A stretch of DNA of 64,000 bases. Source: Sanderia malayensis (lineage: Eukaryota > Cnidaria > Scyphozoa > Semaeostomeae > Pelagiidae). Position numbers and translations under genes: made by a program. Positions 12,256 through 24,004 of the stretch are shown here, piece by piece (position 1 is the stretch's first letter; every line of letters begins with the position of its first letter). The DNA lies in assembly GCA_013076295.1 (NCBI GenBank), contig RQOL01000699.1, forward strand, positions 5,580,001 to 5,644,000, given 5' to 3'. The notes under the pieces were generated by a model that was given only the letters and a program-made list of their open reading frames with translations, was not told the DNA's origin and made no database searches.

Positions 12256-13246
12256 ATCCAGATTCCGTAAAACAAGCGATCAAAAAGAGCCATATGCAAG
12301 TTTTTATTTGGAAAAGATGTTATTTGGAACATATTGACCGCATCTCGTATGAAGAAAATTGATGGAAGTATGAAGGAAAAAGCTTAATACCGAAGTGATT
12401 TTCAGGGCTACGGCTTCCTCCAGCATTGACAAGAAAACGGCACCGCCAGAAAACCCAAACTGAAAACGAAGCTGATTCAGATGAAGAAACGAGTGGAAGT
12501 GAAGACAAATGTGGCAGGAAAGAAGACGAAAAGGAAAGAAGAAACAGGCGACCAACCCGACTACTACGTAAAGCATTTACGAAGGAGATGATGAGAAAGA
12601 AGACGCAGTTTCTTCAGAGGAACAAACCAAATCGGAACCTTCTCTTAGTATGCAAGAAGATGAAAGTGACTGGGAAGTTTCTGATTTCATGTCGAGTAAC
12701 AATTAATTAGAGGAGTGGCTACCATAGAACATCCACATTTTTTTTACTTTTAAATTTTGAAGATACTTTTGGTCATTTAGTAGTTAACATGTAGCATAAC
12801 AGGAAATAAGTAGGGCTTTGCATGCCTAAGATACCTCAAGGAAGTCATAAAAAATGCCTCGTATTCAAGCGGACACATTACCACTTAGAAAAATCGCCAC
12901 AACCGTCATTAATATCAATGTTTCAAAGTCGCTGATCCGCCATGTTTGTCACGTGACACATACTTTAACTAGCCATAACTCGATATCGGTAAGTGCGATA
13001 GTAGTGCTGTTCAATAGTTTTTTGCTGCTTTTTGGGTGCTTAACAAAATGGCATAATTTATTTTTCAATATTGCGGAATAAAATTTTGGCTGACCGGAAA
13101 TGCTGACATCATCAATCACGTGACTTTTATTGTTTTACAAGAATGTACCCAAGTCTAAAAATAATCGCCCGACCTTCAATTACCCGAATCCGAAGTAAAA
13201 TCAAAGGTTAGGCACTTTGCCAGATTGTTACAAGGAATTCCCTGTC
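12256..13246 (+). repeat. Right 991-bp arm of the inverted repeat
   Basis: This is the inverted copy of 10188-11178. On the plus strand, 12262-12710 encodes the same degraded PIN-like-gene tail (KQAIKKSHMQVFIWKRC onwards), here without any upstream core. That shows the right arm is a secondary inverted duplicate of the gene's 3' end. Confidence 0.9.
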
Positions 13247-13598
13247 TAATACTTTACACACAGTATGGTTCACAAGCTTTCCTTTCAAAACTACACAGGG
13301 CTCATTGTTGCATTTATTTGAGAAAGGATTTACATGAATTGCAAGTTTGCATGCAATAGATATCAGTCAAATTGGACAATCCCATGCACAGCTGAACGCT
13401 AGAACACGAGGAAACTCGAAGGAAATTCGCGCCAGACATTACTTACAACAGGCATTATTCTAAGGCTGGGCCCTGCAGATATTCCGACAACAAACAATGT
13501 ATACTGCTTCACGACAATTGTTCTCGGTCTCGGTCGTGAATCACGAAAATATTAATTCTCGTCAACCTCCCTCTGGCCTTTGATATCTAGCACCAACC

Positions 13599-14190
13599 GT
13601 CCAGCAGCAAGCGAGCAGAGCAATTTCTGTCACCCCAGACCCCACCCACCAACAACACGAACACCTACACAACGGGTCATAACACCACGCACGTGTTTTT
13701 TGCCGCTTTAGTTCGTCTAGCCTCTTTCGCACGTTTCTCCAAAAATTACAATCAAATCAACAAAAACTAAATTGCTACATGTATTCTTTACAACTTTATC
13801 AGTTATCAAGGAGTTTATTTTCACTGCTGTCATTATCAGTTTCACTACAGTCATCAATTTCAGTAAACGTTGCTTTTGTTGCCTTGGAAAACGCTTTTTT
13901 TTCAAGACAACTTTTTATAAATCAGGCTTGCTTTTCATCCCCTCATTTTACCCATGAGGCGATATTTTATTACAAGCTGTCCTCTAATGTTATCAAACTA
14001 CTCCGCGTTATATTTTCATATTTTCTAATAAAGCATGCCCCAGCTGTCCAACATTGTTCTCCAAGCCATCCGTCATCGACGAAAGTATTGGACAAATGAA
14101 CCAAGTGATGGAAAATTTGAAATTTCGGATCACAACGCGCGGCAAGATTTTTTCAAGAAGCTGTTAGCCTGAAACATGCACGGAATCTAA
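13599..14190. other. No recognisable gene
   Basis: AT-rich DNA with short frames only. A plus-strand reading near 14050-14160 (IVLQAIRHRRKYWTNEPSDG) looks like coding debris that may belong to the MULE fragment that follows. Confidence 0.45.
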
Positions 14191-14240
14191 TATCTGTCAA
14201 AAATGAACAGTTGTCACTCCCCAGCAAAGCAGAGAGTTGA

Positions 14241-14620
14241 TACATGGATGGCACCTTCAAGATAGTCAAGGATCCGTTTAGACAATTATTTATGATTCAT
14301 GCTTTCTTGAAGAGTGAAAATGGCAACATAAAGCAGACCACCATTGGCGTTTGTTATGATGTCAAGAAGAAATTCGAAAAACTATGTTGTAGTCTTTCCC
14401 CCTGTTTCTAATTTATTATCTTCTATTTTTGTTGTTCAGAAAATGGTACTGGACTTTGAAGCAACAGTTTGGAAGACTTTTTGTACAATATCTGAAGCTC
14501 CCATTTACTGGGGCTTCTTCCTGAAAGATCTTAAACAAGCAAAAGTGAAGGCTTTTGCTAATGAGAATATAGATAGAGGAAGGTCCAGGAGACAGCTGAA
14601 AAAAGGTAAATTACGGCAAC
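14241..14620 (+). pseudogene. MULE-type transposase core fragment
   Basis: The sequence starting near 14240 reads YMDGTFKIVKDPFRQLFMIH. After a frame change it continues LAFVMMSRRNSKNYV and then VQKMVLDFEATVWK. The order DGTF ... Q-L ... IH ... A-V-M-M ... M-DFE-x-A matches the MULE transposase domain, with the first catalytic aspartate in DGTF and the second in DFE. The final glutamate region is not visible. Frameshifts break it at about 14345. The gene at 62929-64000 is of a type often fused to such a domain, but there is no evidence that the two are parts of the same copy. Confidence 0.7.
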
Positions 14621-14639
14621 GAGAGGGGAATTCACAAAT

Positions 14640-17600
14640 AAATTGGTTATTTGATGGCCTTGCCATTTTTTGATTGAATTGCATGAATTGCAACATAAAA
14701 ACAGGTGTCTTCATAAAAACCCAATATAATGACATTGGAATTCGTAGCCAGTTTACTCGGGCGTGTATATAACTGTGTTGAGATTGAGCTAACGATGCCA
14801 GCACTACGTGGAGACTAAGCTAGGCTAAACATCAGAGCAAAAGGTTTTTGGAGGCGTGGCTAGTCAGCAATTTTTATTCACCTGTGATTTGAAAACGAAC
14901 GCTGATGGTGCAAGAACATTCACTCCAACTCAAATGATGGAAAGGAAGCATGAAAAGATCTTTTCATTCACAAGAGGGATTAACCACGAAAACATTGCAT
15001 TCTTCAAAATGCTTGCCTCAAAAATGAGGGTGAAATTGGTGAGAGGTGTGCTGATATTACAAGAAAGATCACATGTAAACTTTCTTCCACTGCATTAAAA
15101 ATTATTTATTACGTGTCTTGGGTGGATTAGAGTCAAGAAAATAAAAGAAGACACAAATGCAATCGACAATTTCAGTGCAGCATGCTATGAAGTTTTAATT
15201 GAAATTCTCAGTGATGACCCAAAAACATTTTTCCAATGGAAGTCAATTGAGTTTTTCGGACGTTGTCTGGTATTTTTTAATAACTCCACTCAGGGTGGGA
15301 ATATTTGAACTCCGGCTGAACAACTATAAGCGTGAATCTTTTAGCCGTCACTTTGACGTCATAACGTCATCCCGCGTCCCCTTTGCCTTTTCGAGTGTCT
15401 GTGGCAAGACACGAAGCTCTGATTTCGCTTATCCCAGCTGTTATTTTTTGTAACAACGTACTATAACGTAAAATTATAAATATTGAATTAATTTTCGAAA
15501 CATCAGAAATTAAAATTCCTTCGATATCACCCCCCAAAACTCAAATTTTCTGACATTTTCATTGTCGTTTTCGGTCGGCACGGGTCTAACCACTCCCGGC
15601 GAAGAATGGTTAGGCCCGGCCCGAGTAAAGCTGAGAGTCGCACTTTGGGTTACGAGCTCGTTTACTGCATCTATTGCAAGAAAAGCGTTTAATTTTAGCT
15701 TCATCTTTAATTCTTTCCCAATATCTATCTTTACTTCAAAGCAGAAATGAGCGCTATAATGAACAAAATCCTGCTATCCTGGTGGGTGTGTGCGAATGAT
15801 GTCTGTCTGCTGAACTCCTTAAAAATACCTTCTTCCGTTTGATTGGTGTTGAAATAATATCCTTCTAGAAATTCTTTAAAAGGGAGGTGAAACAATGTTA
15901 ATAATATGAACTAGGACAATTTTGTTACCTGTGTAGCATGTTTTTTGCCTTTGCTGTCTTTCAATGCTGTCTTTCTTTGGTGTCGTTCTCTTCTTGGTCC
16001 TGTACTTCTCATTCTCTTGTGGTGTCTTCTCCGCGCCCCAACCCAAACACCTTGCCTGCACACAACAAAACAGGCGAGGCACAGAGTACAACTCAGAAAT
16101 TTTTCGCTTCAAATGTCCATTTATTCAACAGCAATTGACCAATAAGCGCACTTAGGCTTCGTTCACACGACGCCGTTTTCATTTCGCTCCGGATTCCAGA
16201 GGTGAAACGGTGTGCATTTTTTTACTCTGTTCCCAACACGACACCGTTTTCGGCTTTACTAAAGAACGGAACGCGAAACGAAACCAGAAACGGAACCTGG
16301 GGCGGAACGGAGCGAAACGGATTACTAAAATGCGAAACGATCACGCAAAGACGGGCATGACCAAGTATTAAAACAAGGAACGATTACTATAATACGAAAC
16401 GCTCCTGTTTTTGGAATTTTTTCTGCAAAATGTGTAAAACACAGACCGTAACAACTTTCACATAACGTCAACCAGTTAAAGTGGGCTTCACAACTGGGAT
16501 ACTTTAACGCGATTACAAATGTAGCAACTAAAACAAACTTACAGCACTTGTTCTCAATCAAAGTTCCCTCTGGTTTTTTTCTGTTTTTCACAGTTCTTCG
16601 TAGCTCGGGTCTTCAGTTAACTCGACAATGAAACGCAGGAATTTCTCTCTGGTCAACATTATTGTAAATTCGAATAATTACAACCGACGATTACTCGTGA
16701 CGCGGTCACTCAAGACACACTTCAAATTTATTAAAGATTACAGTTGAAAGTAAATGTTCAGCATTAAAGTTAGAAATTAAAGTTAAGAAGAGGAATGATG
16801 AAGATACAACTAAATTTAACAATTAAATACCTTCCAATAAAGATCAATGTTGACAGTAAAAAAACTTAACAAATGAAAATAAATCGGTCAACTAAGCACA
16901 TGAGAAATTACATAAATATGAAATTAAAATTTAACTAAAAATCATCACGAAATATAGGTTTAAAAATTCAAAATTCATTTGGAGATTATTACAAAAATAT
17001 CACTAAATGTAATTCAGTTAACTCAGTTCAGTGTTTAGACCTATTAAGCATGACGCTATTTTCGTTGTTGTTGTCTATTTCCACTCTTTCACAACAGAAC
17101 CCTTTGCAAATGTTTTAAAAAGAACACCGGTGGAAGCAGATAAACAGCGCCTGCATAGCCCATCTTTAGTAAGACGATGAATTTACAGGCTTCTTTTTTT
17201 ATTGGAATGGCGTAGGAGTTTTTCTTACACCAATTAGATTACAGCAATGTTTTCGTTCGAAGCTCTTTTCACAAATCTTTAGAAATTGACTTTAGCTTAG
17301 AAAGCTGTGAAGTTATGAATGTTGCTTTCCACTCACAACCATTGTTTTCTTTGAGTTGAGAGCAACATTTTTGACTGAAAGCCAAGAGCTCAATCATCAA
17401 TGTCAATTTGATACTTTACTGTCTGACCTTATTAAGAAGACTCTTGCAAAACGAGATTCTTAACAGCTCCACACATATCTCAACATGTGTATACCTATAT
17501 GCGTTACTTCTCATGATGTCACCACAACGGATAAGCATAGTCTTCAATCCATTTAAGCTAATCGCAATTGAGCATCATTGCAAAGTTGTAAAACCATGTT

Positions 17601-19293
17601 GTTAGATCCAGTATTGTTTGCCTGTAGCTCTCGCAGAGTTGTAAACAGGATTCTCCCTATTTGCCACGTGACCACCTTTCTGCAACTCAAATGGCATCAT
17701 GCTTTAGTTGGACAGAGTCCTTTCCATTCCCTGCTTCCCGCGACTGACAACGGTCTTCTCCACTAGGGCTGGTGTGTCATCTGAACTGCTTGTCTTAAAA
17801 AACACGAGTTACGAAGTAATTCGTGACGTGTTTCGTATAAAAGAAGACAATGAGCAAGGTAAATGTCTCTGTTCGGAAGCGAAATCTCCGACTTACTGCC
17901 AACTGCTCTCCAGTGTCCAAATGCATTGTTTATGTGTGCCGTTCAGTCAATTCAAAGTCGAACCTGAATGTCATACTGCAACATGTTCGTTAAAACTAAA
18001 TTATTATTACATAAAAGTATTTCAATAAAATCAATTTAAATGAATAATGTGCTCCTCGATTGGGCTTGGTGGACCACATAAATTTCGCCAGTCTAGACTA
18101 CACTTAAATCAATACTAACAAATACGAAAGAATTGCAAATACGATATTTAAACGAATGCCCTAAATATGCTAACGGTGAATAAAATAAGAGATATCACGA
18201 GATAAAATAAGAATACACAGCTCTTTCTGTCACCTTTGCACTAAAAAAGCTTAATATTATAAAAGAAACTTCGAAACAAAGAAATCAAGTTTTCACCGTC
18301 TTGTGATTGCGTCATACCCAGGAACCTAGAGTGACGGTGAAACCTTGTCGTCTTTGCTCTGGTTTCTAAAATAATAAAACCTAATTAATCTCATAAAAGA
18401 TCAGATATGAAAACTGTGTCAGGAAGCTACAAAATACGGGAGATGGTACTAACCTACAGAGGGTCTTTGTGTAATTAAGCAACTTACTTAGATCATAAAC
18501 GCATAAAATATTAAACTTGACTAACTACACCCTCTTAACAGTTACATCAATCATATAGGGGTAACGGGGTTTTACGCTACGGGAGTAACGGGGTCACAAT
18601 AATTTATAGTAATCAAAAGCTACAAATGGTTAATAAATAATACGAAAAAGCTTCACTTCCATTTAAAATTGAAGCATTTCGTAGTTAAATCTGATATGTT
18701 GAACCATATCATACCAAGAAAGTTCTTGCTAAGACAAGGTTCTCAACAGCTGTATTTCCCTCTTTGTAAGTATTTTCTATGTGTCACCCCTGGAAATGGC
18801 ATGAGAGCACCAGAAAAATTAAAATATTGCTTAACCGCCAGAAGCATTACTGCAGACGTTGAATGTTCTTGTGTCTCTTGTGTAATACGATTTACATGTG
18901 CTAAAAAGTTTTCTAAATTTCCGGTGCAAAAAATAACGGATTTCGAAGTTGAGCCTATGATGAAAAAGCATGAAAATGATGCATGAAAAATTAAAAGATG
19001 CGATTCTCTTGCATGTTCCCAAGAGATGATAAACTTTTGCGAACATTTATCTCTCAAACTTTTGCGTTCAATGGCTTCACAACGAAAATGCAGAAACAGG
19101 GGTACACAGAGGTCTTTACCTCTGAAACTCTGTCCGAGTTGGCATCTCCTCTTTTTCCAATGTATGAACTTTCCGCCAGCCAAGCCAACGAACTCTTATA
19201 AATATGAGACCACAACCAATCCACCACAACTGCCTTCAAGCTCTCATTCTCAGTAGAAATTATTACCATCAGAGTTGAATCGTCAAAAGCAAA
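14640..19293. other. Long stretch with no identified gene
   Basis: Frames at 14856-15098, 15199-15453 and 18669-19201 are open but show no motif I know. Bases 16155-16325 are rich in GAAACG and CGTTTT words and start GGCTTCGTTCACACG, which resembles one end of a foldback or MITE-type repeat, but the partner end is not found. The rest is AT-rich and appears non-coding. Confidence 0.45.
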
Positions 19294-21159
19294 ATGAACC
19301 AACAAAGTTGTAAGGAACTGAAGGATATGGGGGGAAAGGGCTTCGTGGCGGAGCTGGTAAACCCACTGGAGATCATTTCCAGTACAGAGTGTGTTGCCCA
19401 AGAAAATTTGGAAGTGGATCTCGGTAAGTCAAGAATTTTGGAATGTTATTAGAATAATGTTTCTGGGAAATCTAATAGGTAGAAATAATGTAATTTACAC
19501 ATTCGAATGATACATTCCAGCTATTAATTAAGAATAAATTCTTTTACTGAATTTGTCAATTTTGTCTCGTTTATCAGGATCAAGTGCCAAATTCGAATAT
19601 CTGCAACCGCCATCAAACAGCAAGCCGCAAAATATGTTTGGTAAACTTGTTTGGTTATCTCAAGAGATTGGGCGGTTAGCCTACCGGCCTGGATTGCTTG
19701 AGTAGGGATACGCTTTTACAGTCGGCGATCGCGATTTGCCGTGCAAATTGTCCGGCCGGTACACCAGGCAGTACTAACCAAATGGTCAAACTGCAAAATG
19801 ATGACTGAAATCATAATGTAAATCAATAAACAATAAAAGAGGACAGGAGGGTAGGAGGAATTGAATAGATCGTGTGCGAAGCACACGTGTAAAACAATGA
19901 TGAACCCACCTATGGTCTATGCAATTAAATACCTCAAGGAGAGGAAATGAAAGACTGTCAATTGACAACGATATTGGAGATGCCAATCCCATGGGTATGC
20001 CACTGCAGGATCAGGGATCAGATTTTTATCAACCCGTTAGCACTTTGCGGTATGCAAATCACAAGGAATGGATGATTTCTTTCCACATTAACTCTGATTA
20101 AATTCGAAATTTAATCACCATTTATATTCACCGCTAGTATAGCATATGTGTTATGCCATCGAAGGCCAAAAAACTGATTTGCAGAGAGCACTGCATTTTT
20201 CTCCAAAGAGAAAACCAGCAGAGATATCGTAGCCAGAAACATGAATTGTAAGTACTTTAATCGGAGAAATTTTCGCGGGAAGAAACTTTCGCGAGGCAAG
20301 AAAAACGCGAAATTTATGGAGTTAACTTTCGCGTTTCAGGCAAAATCGGACCCTTATAGGACATTAATTGTATCTTCTGCAACTTAAATGCCACGCTAAG
20401 CATCAGCTATGTTATTTCATTCCCTAACTAGAATCTTCGGGCAAACGGGAAAGACACAATCAGCAGCCTGGTTGCAGCACATGGCCAACAAACGCCTTTG
20501 GTAAGCAAGTATTATTTTTATGAACAGTCATATCATGGTTTTCACTGTGTTACTGCTGTCCCTTCCATTAATTGCCAAATAGCACGTTGTAGTTGTCAAA
20601 CATAAAAAGCTTTCTACAACTGCTGTGATAACAACTAAAAATTTGCTTTAATGACATGTTAACTATCTTGATTTTAGAACAACATATGATTAATCCAGAT
20701 GTGAAGGCAAGGGCCTTAGCAATCACTATGGTAATTATATATATGTTTTTAAAACTTGTGAACATTCCAAGGTAATAATTCATAAATATCATTGTGCTTA
20801 CACAATATTCGCAAAGCAGGTTCTGACCTTGTTAGCAGGAACAAGATCACAAAAAGGAATGGAAGAACCAACCAAAGACGATCACCGTACAAGTCGCTAT
20901 GTCTAACTACCCACTAGCTCGCTTTTTCATTTGAACTCTTCAAATGTTTTCCACATGGTGAAATAACAAATTATATGTTTTAGTCCATAGAGTACGACAC
21001 AACAGAGATTCTCAAGTATCATATCGAGGAAGAAGAGCTAAGGCAATATATGGAGGGGGCGGAGATGCCATCGAAGGCCAAAAAACTGATTTGCAGAGAG
21101 CACTGCATTTTTTTCCAAAGAGAAAACCAGCAGAGATATCGTAGCCAGAAACATGAATT
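19294..21159 (+). CDS. Five-exon gene of unknown family, 3' end unresolved
   Basis: Five blocks join in one open frame across GT-AG introns: 19294-19423 (ATG start, phase 1), 19578-19640, 20432-20500, 20839-20900, and 20984-21159, where a GTAAGT donor follows. The donors after exons 1, 2, 3 and 5 are GTAAGT, GTAAAC, GTAAGC and GTAAGT. The exon 4 donor GTCTAA is weak. Acceptors are TATCAG, ACTAG, TAGCAG and TTTTAG. The product starts MNQQSCKELKDMGGKGF and ends in a basic stretch, AKKLICREHC onwards, with RENQQRYRSQKHE. I do not recognise the family. It may be a host gene or an intron-bearing transposon gene. The exon after 21159 is unclear because a MITE follows immediately. Confidence 0.55.
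20153..20350 (+). repeat. 198-bp direct duplicate of exon 5 end plus MITE start
   Basis: Positions 20153-20350 repeat 21065-21262 with a few substitutions, at a constant offset of 912 bases. The copy holds the second half of exon 5, its GTAAGT donor and the first about 100 bases of the MITE that begins at 21165. The upstream copy lies inside the predicted intron 2, lacks the exon 5 acceptor and is probably silent. Confidence 0.85.
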
Positions 21160-21164
21160 GTAAG

Positions 21165-21831
21165 TACTTTAATCGGAGAAACTTTCGCGGGAAGAAACTT
21201 GCGCGAGGCAAGAAAAACGCGAAATTTATGGAATTAATTTTCGCGTTTCAGGCAAAATCGGATATTTCGCGCGAATAAACTTTCGCGTTTCAGCTAAGTC
21301 GAAAATTTTGCGCGAATAAACTTTCGCGAAAAGTCTGAACAGAAACTTTAAATAGAAATCTTGAAGTATCAGGAACTAGTAGAAAAGTTTTATGCAGAAC
21401 CAAAGGATGAGGTGATCGTTGGAACTTACAAGTCAGCAACCAATTTCTGCTCTTACTCCCCCAGTCAAGAAACAAAAGCTTACTGATACTACTTCATCAC
21501 GCAAACCTATTCAAGACAGAGACATAAGAACTACGTTTTTTAGTAAAACTAGAAAAGAAAAGGAAACTAAAGCAGCATTAGAAACTGACGCCATTATAAT
21601 TGATTTACCAATTAAACTAACTAATGAAATGAATAAATGTTTTTCTTTGTTAATCCCCTTCCACTCTGGGATTACCAGTTTGAAAAACTGGTAATCAATA
21701 CCAATAGCGTTTTTGCGAGAATAAACTTTCGCGAATTTCCAATTTTGAAATTTTAATTAAGAATAAATTTTCGAATTTCATATTTCATATTTCGAAAGTT
21801 TCTTCCCGCGAAAGTTTCTCCGATTAAAGTA
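21165..21831. mobile_element. 667-bp MITE with GCGAAAGTTT-rich inverted ends
   Basis: The left end TACTTTAATCGGAGAAACTT and the right end are inverted copies over at least 35 bases, both rich in CGCGAAAGTTT words. TA lies at both borders. There is no transposase. A 91-codon frame at 21419-21694 has no motif I recognise. Confidence 0.8.
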
Positions 21832-22288
21832 GCACATGCACATCTAAATTTTGTTTCATGTCATTTGCAGTACAGTATCCGCTTCAGTTTTTTTATTGTG
21901 GACTATTAACCATCTAAAATATTACATTTTTGTTCTGAAGTCCTTAGACGCATTTACATTTGCTTTTAGTTATCCAAGCTCTGTTTTGAAAAACATCTTG
22001 CCAGCCACCTGGTAACCACATTTCCAGATATGGCAGATAGCGATAGTGGATGCGTAAGTTGCTTCTCATTATTTCAAATTTTGAAAATCTTGATAATTAT
22101 ATGTTTCTGTATTGATTTGTTGTTTTCAGCATTCGCTCTTCCACACAAAGCCCCGGTAGGGGGAGGCATTGTGAAGTGCCTTGAGCACATAAATAACAAA
22201 ATGGTCATCCCAAAGGAATAAAGAATTTAAAAGAAAAGTGTAAGAAAATCAAAGAAGGGATGCACCCAGAGCGGCAGGCGGATATATA

Positions 22289-22734
22289 CCGTATTTCCTC
22301 TATTTAGCGCCCACCCTCTATTAACCGCCCCCCCTCCAATAAGCGCCCACCCTAAAATGAAAAAGTGTGAAATAAGCGCCCCCTCTATTAACCGCCCAGG
22401 GCGGTTAATAGAACCCTTACGTTTTTACTTGTTTGGTTCAAATAGTAACGTAGAAGCTCTTTAAGGCTGGAAAAACACTTTCATCGGGTCGTGAGCGTTT
22501 GGAAAATGCAATGCAGTCAGGATCACCAGTTGAAGTTGATCTTGCTGCTTGATATTGAATAACATTCGGAACTAAATAAGATTATTCTTTTGTTTTCGAG
22601 GTGGTTTGATTTTAAAATTTTAGGACTGTGAAATAAGCGCCCCCCCCTCTTTTAAGCGCCCCCCCCTAATAAGCGCCCACCCAATTTTGCAAAATATTTA
22701 ATAAGCGCCCGGGCGCTTAATAGAGGAAATACGG
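22289..22734. mobile_element. 446-bp MITE, CCGTATTTCCTC ends, AAGCGCCC-rich
   Basis: Ends CCGTATTTCCTCTATT and AATAGAGGAAATACGG are inverted, flanked by TA on each side. The body repeats AAGCGCCC blocks. A related but unoccupied sequence at about 25636-25735 shows the flanks joined at the same point, which confirms the borders. Confidence 0.85.
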
Positions 22735-22847
22735 TAGGCAGAAAATGGTATTATTGTACATTATTTTGCCTGGAGATAAAAAACACCACATTCATCTCAA
22801 ATCGAACCACCAACATATGCGTGTTTTTCTTTTTTGTAGTTGAACAA

Positions 22848-23500
22848 TTGCAAGACATGACATGTGGGGACCCAAGAGTCCAAAGCTTCATGGAAGCTAC
22901 CTTCGCGGAGAGAAGATGCTACATTTGAGATGAAGGACTCAAAGGCTCCCATAATTGTAAATGTTTTGCAAAAATTTCATGTGTTGACAAAGCAGGCAGA
23001 AGGAGTTTACCATTTATAATTTTCTGCATAAATACATCAAAGCTTGACTATAGAACATTTGTACGAAAGATTCTGATGTTTTTCACAGGTTTTGATTGAG
23101 TTTAGCAGAACTCGCCCTGGGGCTACTGATGCTGATTTTCGTAAAATATTTGCCCAGATTGCGGAAGCCGCCAATGTTCAGCACGGCAATAATCTTGTAT
23201 TGTATGCAGTTCATCTATATCTACATTAGTATCTTTTTCTCTGATCCTTTTCCTTTTGAAGTGAATATTATGCCTTTCGGTTAGATGACGATCTAACCAG
23301 CCTTAGTGCTGCACTGCTCCTGAAGAGGAGCTGGAAAGAGCTCGTGGAAACTGTGAATTCTACCCAGTCAAGAGCAGAAAAGAATCCGGCTTTGAAAATC
23401 GCAAGAGACATCAGGTCCGGCCAATATTTTGTGATGATTATGGACAATGTTCACGCCATGCCAGACCTGATGTCCTCATTTGTATTTTTAATAAAAGCCG
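22848..23500 (+). pseudogene. Exon-like coding blocks, family unknown
   Basis: After a TTTTTGTAG acceptor, 22848-22930 reads LQDMTCGDPRVQSFMEATF. After a TTTCACAG acceptor, 23089-23230 reads VLIEFSRTRPGATDADFRK. A third block at 23291-23490 reads SLSAALLLKRSWKELVETVN and continues to RSGQYFVMIMDNVHAMPDL. They look like successive exons of one gene, but I could not join all frames and found no known domain. They might belong to the five-exon gene upstream or to an older element. Confidence 0.35.
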
Positions 23501-24004
23501 CGTTTGTATTTAACAGTAAATATAACGAGGGGAAGTTGTGGAATATTGGAGCGAGTATGGCTGAAATTAGCTTTAACCCCGCTCCCCACAACAGCAGACA
23601 ATTTTTTAAAAAGTTAAGTATTTACTTTAGTTTGAATTTCATTTGAAGTACTTTAAATTTTCTTAATGTTTCAGTTCTGTTGCTAGTTATTTAATTGTTT
23701 GTTATTATTTGGCTTAATTTTAATATTTTTCATTTTCTTGTAAATAGAGTATATTAAATTTTTCAATGATTTCGATTTTCAAGTTCAATTAGCCTTTTCG
23801 TATTAATCTTGTTCTTTCTGCTCCGTTTAAGATGAGGTGCAGTTTTGTCATTTAGCATGATTGCGGAGGCAACATAAATTAGCCAGGGGGTGCTACCACA
23901 AAGAGCATGGAAGTGAAAAATATACCCCCTGAATCAATCGGAATCATCAATCAAAGTGAAACAATGTCTATGTGCGAAAAGATTCGTGATTAGAACTTTA
24001 GAAC

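Larger units (their letters stand above)
10188..13246. mobile_element. Element built as a 991-bp near-perfect inverted repeat
   Basis: Left arm 10188-11178 and right arm 12256-13246 pair base for base in a constant register (paired positions sum to 23434) with no visible gap. A 1,077-bp spacer separates them. The outer ends read GACAGGGAATTCC and its complement, and TA sits on both sides (10186-10187 and 13247-13248), compatible with a 2-bp TA target duplication. The left arm plus the left part of the spacer carry one end of a PIN-like gene on the minus strand. The right arm carries only an inverted duplicate of its 3' end. Confidence 0.9.
9173..13598. mobile_element. DNA element with 34-bp terminal inverted repeats, host of the inverted-repeat element
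   Basis: Bases 9173-9206 and 13565-13598 are exact inverted copies (start GGTTGGTGCTAGATATC). Flanks are GTCAGCAG on the left and GTCCAGCAG on the right, an 8/9-bp near-duplication of the size hAT elements make. Subtracting the nested 3.06-kb element leaves about 1.36 kb with no transposase, so this is a non-autonomous element. It was interrupted by the inverted-repeat element at 10188-13246. Confidence 0.7.

Noticed and set aside
16155..16325. GAAACG-rich stretch considered as a complete MITE
   Set aside because: Only one end is convincing; no matching inverted end or duplication was found.
18743..19183. 146-codon minus-strand frame
   Set aside because: No motif and no splice signals; it overlaps two equally featureless plus-strand frames.
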